Source: Tomocerus qinae (Eukaryota; Arthropoda; Collembola; Entomobryomorpha; Tomoceridae). From it: DNA of 64,000 nucleotides. A program made the position numbers and the translations under genes. Under the pieces are notes generated by a model. It was not told the origin of the DNA, ran no database searches, and was given only the letters and a program-made list of their open reading frames with translations. Below, one piece after another: positions 35,301 through 45,462 of the stretch. Each line of letters opens with the position of its first letter. Position 1 is the stretch's first letter. The stretch covers positions 70,618,001-70,682,000 of the forward strand of contig CM034546.1 in NCBI GenBank assembly GCA_020055645.1. The letters are read 5' to 3'.

Positions 35301-36290
35301 CGACCCGCTTCACATTTTTCTGGGCGCTGAAAGGAAAGATGAGGAAATTGTTGTCCGTTTTGGAATAGATTAGCGACATTTTTGAGAATTGGTGTTCAAC
35401 ATATGAATCAGAAGAGCAGCTGAGAAAGAATGACCCAGAAAGCTCTGAGTTGTCGTACAGTTTTAAAATTTTGATGGGTGCGTTGGGTGGGCCTAGAGTT
35501 TGTTCATGCTTCTCGCTTAGATACTCACAAACGTTGTCTTATAGTATTGCCTATATATACATGGGACAAAATAAACCATTCCAGCTTATTAAGATGAAAA
35601 TTGAGTAAAGAGTAGTGTGCTATTTATGTGCCGTCAGAACAATGACGTATAATACGAGACAGTTTGAATTTTTCTGAGTAATGGAGAGTTGTTGCAAACC
35701 ACTTTAATTAAGCGAAGGAGTGTTAGCAATTCATAGAAACTTTTACTATATACTCTTAAAACCCTCAATTAGTCCAATCTGGTTGGGCATTTTATGATTT
35801 CTATGTATTAGAGCAATCGTGGAGATGAATTTCTAATATTTTTATTCGTACATTCGTAGAGCTACTGAATTGATAACATAACATAAGTTCACAAATTAAA
35901 AATTTACAAAGTACATGGTATTAGGATTAATTGAGATTAAACTAAAAATATATTCGTCAAGTCGTATTTGTTGGCATGTGCAGTGCAGTTTGTCCAGTTC
36001 ATATATCCATGTTTCTAGGATTAAATCATTAACTAGGTATATAAATACGACCATGCATGAATTTGGTACTATAACACGTTTACAACTTACTTACTTTAAG
36101 CAGTTGTTACAATATAAATGGTATTTGCACGCAACAAATTGTAATATTTCCTTGAGTCAATTTTAATTTACTCAAGTGACAAAATAAACTCCTTAAAATA
36201 ACAATACTAAAATCTAAATAATATGATACTTTAACGACCTTTCCGTATAAAAAACATTGAGACGGTGAATGCAATAATCTCGTATATCTA
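35301..36290. other. intergenic, possible coding relic only
   Basis: A protein-like open stretch without a start (about 35396-35608, containing ENWCSTYESEEQL) directly follows the copia insertion. It lacks a recognisable domain. The rest is AT-rich with no supported feature. Confidence 0.3.
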
Positions 36291-37407
36291 TATGTTAGCG
36301 GCAATAAGTGAATTCAGGCATTAGGCCTAATGCTTAGGCATTAAGCTTAATGCCTAAAAATGCCCGGCATTAGGCCTAAAGACTAGTCTTTAAGCTTAAA
36401 GCCTAGGCATTACGACTAATGCCTGAATTTTGCTCGGCATTAGGCTTAATTCCTGGTCTTATTGCCTGGTTTGGATGGAAATGACAGTAATGAAATGGAA
36501 ATGCACACTTTCGATGTGTATTCATGTAAAATATAAATGTATAAAATGTGCATCTTGGTAGGTAATACTAATATGTACATGTAGAACATGAAAATGATTG
36601 AAAGAAAATCATCACCAAAGAAAATGGACTCACTTATTTTTATTTTTGAAAATTTAATTATAAAATCTTGTCAGAAGAATAATGAGAGAAAAAAAGTTTT
36701 TAATGAGATCGGGTATAAAGTGTGAACAATGTCACCTACAGAGAACAAGAGTTTCCAAATCAACTGTGGTGAAACCAAATGTATAAATCTTTTATGCATT
36801 GCCTGGTCGCAATGAATAAAATGCATTTTTTCTTAATGCATTCGTTCCACCCATTGTACCGTGACCGCTAACAAGTGTGTGGGCCTTAAAATGTCATATA
36901 AATCTTCCGTAGCAGAAATATCTGTATTGTCCATGCTATATAACAAAGTAGTCACTTCACCAGTAACATGATCTTTGAATTCAACAACTTTAAAATTCTT
37001 GACATTGAAATAGGTTGTATCTTTCTTTTCTGTGCCTGGTTTCAATAAAAACTATTTAATTTCCTCAATATTCGTCTAACTAAAACATTTGGATTTTCGC
37101 ATGTTATACTATTTTTTCCAATCATTTTCATGTTCTACTAGGATTACCTACCAAGATTTTACATGAATAGACATCGAAAGTGTGTATTAGACTTAAGTTT
37201 TTGTTGTTTACTGTCATTTCCATCCAAATCAGGCAATAAGACCAGGAATTAAGCCTAATGCCGAGCAAAATTCAGGCATTAGTCTTAATGCCTAGGCTTT
37301 AAGCTTAAAGACTAGTCTTTAGGCCTAATGCCGGGCATTTTTAGGCATTAAGCTTAATGCCTAGGCATTAGGCCTAATGCCTGAATTCACTTATTGCCGC
37401 TAACATA
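36291..37407. mobile_element. 1.1-kb element with palindrome-rich terminal inverted repeats
   Basis: Outer inverted repeats start tatgttagcggcaataag and extend about 190 bases with high identity, then continue imperfectly to about 320 bases. TA flanks both ends (36289-36290, 37408-37409). The arms are built from short self-complementary words such as ggcattaggcctaatgcc, taagcttaa, actagt and cctagg. The centre holds a 70-codon minus-strand frame but no transposase motif. Best read as a non-autonomous TA-inserting DNA transposon or fold-back element that may have captured host sequence. Confidence 0.8.
36833..37045 (-). CDS. unrecognised 70-residue frame inside the TIR element
   Basis: A minus-strand frame beginning MKPGTEKKDTTYFNV and ending VQWVERMH. 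The composition is protein-like (hydrophilic, with VVEFKDHVTGEVTTL), unlike the flanking inverted repeats. No domain was recognised. It may be a captured exon fragment, a transposase remnant, or chance. Confidence 0.3.
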   Translation of the reverse strand: MKPGTEKKDTTYFNVKNFKVVEFKDHVTGEVTTLLYSMDNTDISATEDLYDILRPTHLLAVTVQWVERMH

Positions 37408-37939
37408 TACATTATAACTAAAATACTTACACAAGTTTAAACTTATACATTATCTATACTTGTTCTGTAATAATGTTGGATGGAAACATAAATTACATGA
37501 GTACTGATCCAGATATGTCATTTATTTATGTACTCCAAAGAAAACCTCTCATACGAATGTACAATTATGTAGCTTAAAGTTTAAAACCATAAGCATGCTG
37601 CATGCAAAAAATGGTATTATTGTGTATAAGAAATCTCAAATGCCTCATATTAATTCGAGTGCGTTCATTCATTATTCAATCCATCAGGTTTGTTAAATCT
37701 TTATAACAACTCGGCAATACAAAACAAAAAAGTGTTATGTATAGCTTTTGTATTTAACATTTCATAATACTATACTATTAAGTACAGCCTTGACAATGGT
37801 TCATTTCTTTGTTATTACCATAACTGACGCAAGTATCCTGAAAATTTTGACTATCTTACTTGCCTTACCTATATAAAAAGTATCATATTTCATTTTATTA
37901 CATGGAATAGAGATATTATACTAAGGAGATGGTAGTACT

Positions 37940-39470
37940 GGGAACATAATATTATTATTACACATGGAAAGCCACTAAAAGTCACATAAAATGGAGCAAT
38001 GCAGATAATGAAAACTGACAGGATTATGTTATACCTATTCTTGGGGATGGATAACATTTAATATCAGTACAGTATTTGAAAGTCGATTTCGGAGGGGGTA
38101 AGGATGTCACAAAGCCATATTGGGCCATATGTATTTGTATTAGGTAAGTATATTTCGTTAAGGAGCAAAGACGTTAGATACTAAAGTTACTAACTGATTC
38201 TACTCGCGGAGCGCAAAAAAAATTGGCTATTTTTGTCGAAAAAGAGGCAAAAATAGCCTAAAATTTTTTTTGCCATTTTGAGCCTTGTTGAATATAGTTG
38301 TAATGTACCATAGCAAAAAGATCTAAGCTAAATTAGCCAAAGTATGGTTTCATCTAATTGCAAAATCTTAAGATAAATGGGAAAATAGTATTGCAATCCA
38401 TTAAAACCTGAATTTTATATACAAGAAATCGTTAGTGTTACTGTAATTAATTTAGGGATAGTTACATATATCCGCTTAGAAAGGTTTTATGGAAAGCGCA
38501 ATGCAATTTAACTACCTGATATGAATCATCTGGAGCAATGACAATGACATAACCATATGAATACATTATGAACTTGCAATAATGTATGTAATGTTACATT
38601 TTTATTATTTTTTGAATCCAATGTAGATAACTATTATGTAAGGTCAATATCAGTTAGGAAAATTACAAGAACTTATTAATAATTGGTTATGTATAATTTT
38701 AAGGGAATCAAAATGTCATCGTATGTAACCGTAATGTGTTCTGGAATAGTAACACATTTAAAACTGGCTCGTCAACTCCTGTCACTGTCATTATCCGTTT
38801 TGTATTCCCAACTTACAAATGTATTTGATCCGGCCATTAACTTGAGTTCATTCAAATGGAATTGGTAGCAAAATAATGCAGCGGAAAGGAAATGTAGAGA
38901 TTGGAAAAATACTGATACCATGCTAATTGGTAGATAACGTCAGAGCTCAGGACATTGACTTCCCTTCACTTTACGCATATAACTAACTGTCCTTGTTTTC
39001 TGCAAGGCTAATGGCTATGCAGTTTCTACCTGGGTCTTATCATTCTACAATATAATCTTAGACTTGAATAAATTTACCAATGTATCGTGTATCAATATAC
39101 AGTGCATGTTTATGTAAAACTATCATCATATATATTCATTATTTCCATATAAATTCATTAGGTAAGCCACAACACACCATCCAAATTCATACTAAATATC
39201 AAAAAATTCCCCATACAAAAGTCATGTTTGTGCCATACAAATTAATTGGCACCCAAATACTTTATCTACCTATTATTTAATGCCGTATAGATACTTAAAT
39301 GATAAGTTTGACACAGGTTATGATTGAATTATTTTTTTTACAATTTAGGTTCAACATTGATAGATAAATGAGCTTCTAGTTGGAGTAGCACTGGAATGCT
39401 ATGTAATGATATCCCACGATGGAATTATCATGTTATTGTCAGCTCTGATAACTATACACAATGTCCACTT
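37940..39470. repeat. dispersed repeat, long copy
   Basis: Several blocks match 50650-51290 in the same order and orientation: aatgcagataatgaaaact near 37998, gcgcaatgcaatttaactac near 38497, a segment with tgattgaattatttttt near 39321, and a final tctgataactat. The spacing differs, so one copy has indels or insertions. Not identifiable as a known element. Confidence 0.7.
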
Positions 39471-39489
39471 CCTTTATTCAGTTTGTAAC

Positions 39490-40475
39490 GGTCGTATGTA
39501 AATTGGTCTTAGTAAACTGGTCTTTTGGGCATAAGTAAACTGGTCCTCCCGAAAAACAAACTGGTCCTCCCGTAAAAGTAAACTGGTCCTCCCGAAAAAC
39601 AAACTGGTCCTCCCGCAAAAGTAAACTGGTCCTCCCGCAAAACAAACTGGTCCTCCCGTAAAAGTAAACTGGTCCTCCCGTATAAATAAACTGGTCTTAC
39701 TGTAAGCCATGACGACTATAGATAGGATAGATATGATGTATACTGTATGTTAAATGATTATACAAAACTAATTTATGCAATCATATTCTTATCTCATTGT
39801 CTTTACTCGTACGGAATACAACATACAACTTTCGAAGCCATCACTTCAGTCTTCTGCAGAACTTAGAGTTGTATACTATGGCTGTAACATTCGTAAAATC
39901 CCAAAGAGGTAAAGATAAGTTAGTGCAGGAAGGCTTCGCATATACATTTACAGCAAACACGAAAGATGGGAGGAGTATTTGGAGGTGTGAAAATAGAAAA
40001 AATTGCCATGGCCGGTTGACGTACCGCAAAGGATCAGGAGCAGAAATCACCATTGAACATTCACATACGCCTGATACAAGCGGCAGACTCATAATACATG
40101 AACTGTATAACGTAAACTGCCCACATTTATAAGGAGTACATTTCCTTATAACGTGTTGACAAAAAGAGTATTGGTGTTGACGAAAAAACCGTAAAAAATG
40201 TTGTTGACAAAAGAGGGTTGACAAAAAGGTGTTGACAATTAGGGGTTCTTCCCTAATAAACATGTAAAAGTTTATATCACATGTGAATTATTTTGCATAG
40301 TCAGACTCATAAGACGAGTTTACTTTTACGGGAAGACCAGTTTACTTTTACGGGAAGACCAGTTGGTTTTTCGGGAAGACCAGTTTACTTTTACGGGAAG
40401 ACCAGTTGGTTTTTCGGGAAGACCAGTTTACTAATGCTCGAAGACCAGTTTGTAAAGACCAGTTTACGTGACACC
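39490..40475 (+). mobile_element. MULE-type element with FLYWCH domain and minisatellite inverted repeats
   Basis: Flanked by a perfect 9-base duplication GTTTGTAAC (39481-39489, 40476-40484). Ends start GGTCGTATGTAAATTGGTCT and, inverted, GGTGTCACGTAAACTGGTCT. The inverted arms are tandem arrays of units of about 18-20 bases (aaactggtcctcccg on the left, the reverse complement cgggaagaccagttt on the right). A FLYWCH-domain frame lies between the arms. FLYWCH modules and 9-base duplications are both typical of Mutator-like elements. No catalytic transposase core, so non-autonomous. Confidence 0.9.
39878..40132 (+). CDS. FLYWCH zinc-finger fragment of the MULE
   Basis: 84 residues from ATG 39878: FVKSQRGKDKLV, GFAYTF, IWRCENRKNCHGRL and IEHSHTPD give the F..S.RG, Y, W.C...C and H.H ligand pattern of the FLYWCH DNA-binding domain. 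In MULE transposases this domain is N-terminal and binds the element ends; here the rest of the protein is absent and the frame stops soon after the last histidine. Confidence 0.85.
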   Translation: MAVTFVKSQRGKDKLVQEGFAYTFTANTKDGRSIWRCENRKNCHGRLTYRKGSGAEITIEHSHTPDTSGRLIIHELYNVNCPHL

Positions 40476-41140
40476 GTTTGTAACAAGTCCCAAAAATGAT
40501 TATGTTTAGTTAAATTGTTTTCGATTTAAGAAAATGTCCAAAAACCTCGCGCGTTTAAGTTGAAATACGATTCTACTAAGGCCAAATATCAAAAAAAGTA
40601 ACAGTGAAATCAACTTAACAACTATTTATGTGAGATTTTCTGTAAATAATTTCATTGAAGTTTTAATCTGTGTACTCCAAAGTACGAGAGCTTGAGATTT
40701 ATACAGCAAATAGATGCAATTCTTAAGAATTTGTCTATGAAAATACTTTTGACCGAATTTTGTCGGTGGCTAAGTTCCATGACCTTAAAAGTTATTTCTC
40801 GGAATTTTGATTCAAACCGTAAAACTCAGCAGTAGAACACTTTTGGCGCAATTTAATGACTTTTGTATGGGAGAGCTAAAAATAGACATTGCGACTTTGT
40901 ATGGCAGCTTTTGAATTGGTATGATAAGGTTAAATATGTATGGTAAGTTTATTTCATAAGCTAGTGAACCCAGCTAACTAACACTCAAAGAGAATTTCAG
41001 CAGGCCCCCCATAACAGTAATAAAAATTCCTTTTCTTAGGTTATTATGTTAATCACTACTGCTATTCAATTTTACAAAGAAGGTAAACTGGCACAAACAA
41101 AGAGGTTCTAATAATATACAGATCTAATAGTATATAACAA

Positions 41141-41476
41141 GCACGTATCCAGAGCAGGGTTGCGTTTTGTCCGGATGAAATTGGTTTTGTCCACTGGACA
41201 AAACCATTTCGTCCACTAGACATAACCATTTTGTCCGGATAAAATTAATTTTATCCAGTGGATAAAAACCATTTTATCCAATTCGTCCACACCTCTCTAT
41301 CCGGATACCGCAACCCTGATCCAGAGGGGGGCCCGGGACCTCCCTAAGTTCCCAAAAAAGACGATTTTTTTGTCAAAAAAGGTTATCAATGTCAAACCCA
41401 AAAAGTTTCCGAATATGCCATCATTTTACTAATACATTTTGGTGTCCCCCCCTTGGCCAAATTCCTGGATACTTGC
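41141..41476. mobile_element. older TIR-like element containing the hAT-type MITE
   Basis: Short inverted ends gcacgtatccag (left) and gcaagtatccag (right, inverted), with G-rich subterminal tracts (aggggggcccgg on the left, gtcccccccttgg on the right). No clear target duplication, so the call is tentative. The hAT-type MITE is inserted in its left end. Confidence 0.4.
41155..41318. mobile_element. 164-bp hAT-type MITE
   Basis: Inverted ends cagggttgcg/cgcaaccctg and a perfect 8-base duplication ATCCAGAG (41147-41154, 41319-41326); an 8-base duplication with CAGGG ends is the hAT signature. The interior is repeats of ttttgtccgga/tccactggac-like words with local palindromy. No coding capacity. 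Confidence 0.85.
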
Positions 41477-41850
41477 TTGATATATAATATACCTCTTTGG
41501 GCACAAAGAAATCAAAGGAGTAGTAAAAAGTAACATCCATCTCGCAAAATGTCCCTATTCGCTAATAATTTCCATTCAATCACCAATAATCAACGTATGT
41601 AAATTTAATTACTCTGATGTTGTAATAATATGAAACAACCCATTTCGTTGGTTTAGAGTCGACATGCGCATTTTGCTTTTAAGGAACGTGCACATATTAC
41701 GTGTGCAGTTGATGGGAGGAGGCGATGCCCGTAAAGTGCTACAGTCAACACTTGCGTCACACATGAGGGAGGGGGTTTTACGTTAAGTAATATATGCAGG
41801 TTCCCTAGGCTATCCTACCAGACATAAAGATATAGATAGATAGGTAGGTA

Positions 41851-43047
41851 AATTTATTGCCTTATCACAGTCTGTGTTATCACAGTTATATATTAGAATT
41901 GGCCTAGCGGATATAAATTGCATGCATTCCTCCAGAAAAATAATTTCGAAATATCTTTGAATTTACTATGCATTTTTGTAATAAAATTGAAACTTTCGAA
42001 AAATATAAATGCAATTTTACTGCAATAATTTGAAAAATTCTTGAATTAGTTTTAGCCAGTTTACCACTGGCCAACAAACATTTTAGCCATTCACTTAGCT
42101 ATTTTACCCACAACCATTATAACCACCTGCCGGTGGCTAGTCAATAATACAGCATGCAATATTGAATTTCTTCGAGAAGGTAGTCACTTGATATTTACGA
42201 TAATGATGCCAATCAATTAGGATGTAAATTCTGCGCTTTAATTTATGGACGCCCCTTCAATAAACATTTGAAATACGCTGTTGTAATTTCGATTTAGTTT
42301 TATAATGTAACTAGCCGGTCACAGGGCCCAGGCCCTGTTATAAATAAGGCTAGTGTGTAATCCGGGGCAATATTGCAAGATGGATAGAATGCATTTCAGA
42401 AACTTCTAACCCTCACCCACCTGGTGCGTGGGGGGATGAAGCAGATTATTTGTTTGGTCGAATAAAACAGAATAACACTTAGATAGCAGCATAGATGTAA
42501 GTTATAGGTACACATCCCATCCAATGCAAAAGATGGAACATCCAACCCATCCAACATGCAGTCACCGGTTGTAGTTCTTTGTATGTAAATATATTGCAGT
42601 TCAGTTTAAAATATTGCGGAATAGGTCTCCGCTCATGACTCCCTCCAATCCCAAGAACGAAAATTTTTTAACATTTACATGCTTTATATAGATTATATAT
42701 ATTATAGTTTCTATATATATGGCGTACATACAAACATCCGTGCATACAAACATTCCTATCACGTGTATATTATACTAGTTTTTGAAGTAGTAAAAAAGTA
42801 GTTAGTAGAGTATAGTATACCTATGTTGAATTTAGTTCATAGCAAACACATGATAATGCATTTTACACTAAAAAGTCATCATTTTCTACAAGTTTAGGTC
42901 AATTAATCAAATATCTAGTGTTATTACAAAAGAAATTAGCATGATTGTCACTATTTTATTTAGTTGGCAATTTAGCCTTTTTATGTATAATAGAAGGATA
43001 TCATTTTTATGAACGTAAGAAATGACGGAATTAACGAAATTCATCTG
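41851..43047. other. intergenic, no gene seen
   Basis: AT-rich with a TA-rich microsatellite near 42680-42720 and a short G/C hairpin (acagggcccaggccctgt, 42323-42340). No coding frame supported. Confidence 0.35.
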
Positions 43048-43053
43048 TTTATT
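43048..43053 (-). terminator. possible polyadenylation signal of the S2 gene
   Basis: tttatt on + (AATAAA on -) lies about 135 bases past the stop codon of the mitochondrial S2 gene. Confidence 0.4.
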
Positions 43054-43187
43054 TTCGATATCTTTCACATTTATAAATGCTGGTTAGGTTAACAAGTATA
43101 AGTGAAAGGAAATGACTGTCTCTGACTCCATGTCTAAAAACCGATATTTGAACATATGTAATGTAACTGAAGATATTTAATACAAAG

Positions 43188-44314
43188 TTAAGATGTAGAA
43201 GTAGTCGACTTAGAACTATTTAGCTCCTGACTCTCGACTAACTTTCTCTTATTTTTGCCTCGCATAATTGCTTCTTTAAAAAGTTTGCAATAGAACTCAA
43301 TGGCACAAAGACTATCATCATTTCCAGGAATAGGAAAAGTAATGAGATTCGGATCGCAATTCGAATCTACTATTCCAACAGTAGGGATTGACATTTTAGA
43401 ACAATCATTTACTGCTCGATGTTGAGCCATAATAGTGTCCAATGTGCTCACGAAGATGGCCAAATCCGGTAATCGCGTTATTCCACCAAATTTGCGCTAT
43501 AAAATACATTTAAAAATAATATTAGTAATCGAGTGAATGTAACATAAAAATATGTGATAAGTTTAATCAAAAAATCGAGTTATTGCAATAAATGCAATAA
43601 CTTTAGAAATAAATTCAGAATATTTCAAATTGTGTTAATCACATTGATTCAAAAATACTTACGATAGAGTTTGTTAATATTGCTGATTCATATTCTCGAC
43701 AGTGAGAGTATTCTCCAACCTCGATTGCTGTTTTGTCGACCAAATGCATGATTGAAGGAGATCGGCTAACAAATAATATTATTCCTTTTCGATAGGCAAT
43801 GTGAGCAATAAAGTTAAGAGCTTGACGAAGATGAAATGCTGTCTTGTCCAGATCAAATATTATGGTATCAAATCTGCTTCCGAAGATGAAATCTCTCATA
43901 TTTGGATTCATGGAGCCCATTTTATGCCCAAGGTGAACTCTGGCATTGAACAAATCCTTGACAGTAAATAAATTGTAGACTTGAAAGTAATCTGGGCTCT
44001 GTAGCGACTCGTCTTCGTTCATTACACTTTCAACTGAAACAAAAAATTAAACTTCAAATTTTTATTATCATGGAGTATGGACGTGGGGTAACATTTAATT
44101 AAAGAATAAACAATTTACCATCTGGCAAAGAAAATGTGGGAGCTGTTTTCGGAAAAATGGCTTTCTTTTCCTCTGGCTTTAGTATTGTGTTAATTTTCTG
44201 CAAAGGGACAGCAGGAGGTACGTTTTTGCCGGAACTTGAGTGCAAGGTTCGTATCCATTGTTTGCTAGAATTGTGAACACTGGTTCCAAGAAACTGTCGT
44301 ATGATTCTTGACAT
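43188..44314 (-). CDS. mRpS2: mitochondrial small-subunit ribosomal protein S2 (uS2m)
   Basis: Nuclear-encoded protein of the mitochondrial 28S ribosomal subunit. Minus-strand exons: 44119-44314 (ATG 44314), 43663-44033, 43188-43496; GTAAAT and GTAAGT donors and pyrimidine-rich acceptors join in phase to 291 residues. The N-terminus is Arg/Ser/His-rich without acidic residues, as a mitochondrial targeting peptide should be. The core shows S2 signatures: [37 protein letters not shown] in the middle, then [17 protein letters not shown] and [20 protein letters not shown] near the C-terminus, ending in a Lys/Ser-rich tail. Length and domain order are normal for the animal protein. A single-copy housekeeping gene, it looks intact and is the most conserved gene in the window. 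Confidence 0.96.
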
Positions 44315-44771
44315 TATTTTAAATTGCCTTCTCTATATTATTGAAGACAATATCCTCTTGTTTTCTACTACTGACTATGCAAGCGCAGTAATCAATTATC
44401 AGTCCAATAGTCCAAAACTGCAAAAGAAAATCAAAAGTATCAACATTAAAAATTAAAATCACACACAAACATTCCTATTATCAACTATACTTTCATCTCT
44501 CATCTCTCTCATCAGCTTTTCCACTCTTTTCACTTTTGTCAAGAATATTTTTGAAATATATAATGTTTCCTACTTCCCTATAAAATATACGTTTGATTTC
44601 TAATGTATAACATTGAAGATTAAAATCATGTTAAATACGCCGACATTCCAGTAGTTTAGGCAGTAGTTTACAGTTTGCTTCTGTAATGCCCCCAAACCAA
44701 AATGAAAACAAAAATTATTATCCACATAATGACAATATAGCAAAAGCAAATCCCGATTATATAATATAGTT

Positions 44772-45245
44772 GAACCCAGCTAAGGGGCGAACCTGGCACT
44801 CAAGAGAAATTAAGCAGGCAACCCATCACAGTAATAAAAACAATTCCGGTTCAAATGGGGAATAATAAAACATTATATTTATTAAACACCCCAGAATGTT
44901 CCCCTTTAAAATCAGAAAAATATGATTCCGGGATTTTGGAAAACGAATTGCCTTCTTTAGCTAATTATTTCCATTCAATCACCAATAATCATCTTATGTG
45001 AATTCGTATTATTGTTCTGATGTTATAATAATATGAAACAACTCAATTCGTTGGTTTAGAGGGAGGGGCATGCGCATTTTACTTTTTTGCTTTCAAGGAA
45101 CGTGCATATATTACGTTGATAGTTGATAGGAGGAAGCGATGCCCAAAAGAGTTACAGCTAGCACTTGCGCTACACTTGAGAAAGGGGGTTTTACGTTACG
45201 TAATATATGCAGGTTTCCTAGGCGGTCGTACCAAGACATAGATAG
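44772..45245. repeat. direct repeat copy 2, upstream of the CARD-NB-ARC gene
   Basis: Shares gaacccagctaa, caatcaccaataatc, ggaacgtgca, gcgatgccc, gggggttttacgtta and gtaatatatgcaggtt with 40967-41850, same strand. It ends about 220 bases before the CARD-NB-ARC start codon, so it could supply promoter sequence; that is inference. Confidence 0.8.
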
Positions 45246-45462
45246 TCAGGTATTAGTGCGATTATATTATAGAATACATGATATATATCGATAAGTAACT
45301 AATAATAACTAACTCGCAATACAGGAATATCTACTGATAAAACTGGGAAGTCAAATTATCAATAATCGGGAAACATTCATTACAGTCAAAAACTAACATA
45401 AGTATAACCAATTTCGCATGTATTAGGCGGTGCAGTGTCCTTTATTCAACGTTCAAACCAAA

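Larger units (their letters stand above)
40967..41850. repeat. direct repeat copy 1 (shared with 44772-45245)
   Basis: Starts gaacccagctaa, with blocks ccattcaatcaccaataatc, ggaacgtgca, gcgatgccc and gggggttttacgtta, all repeated in the same order upstream of the CARD-NB-ARC gene. This copy is about 400 bases longer because transposon sequence (41141-41476) lies within it. Confidence 0.8.

Noticed and set aside
35396-35608. open stretch after the copia element
   Set aside because: No start codon, no recognised domain and no phase-compatible exon nearby.
42323-42340. short GC hairpin acagggcccaggccctgt
   Set aside because: Isolated, with no U-tract, RNA gene or repeat context.
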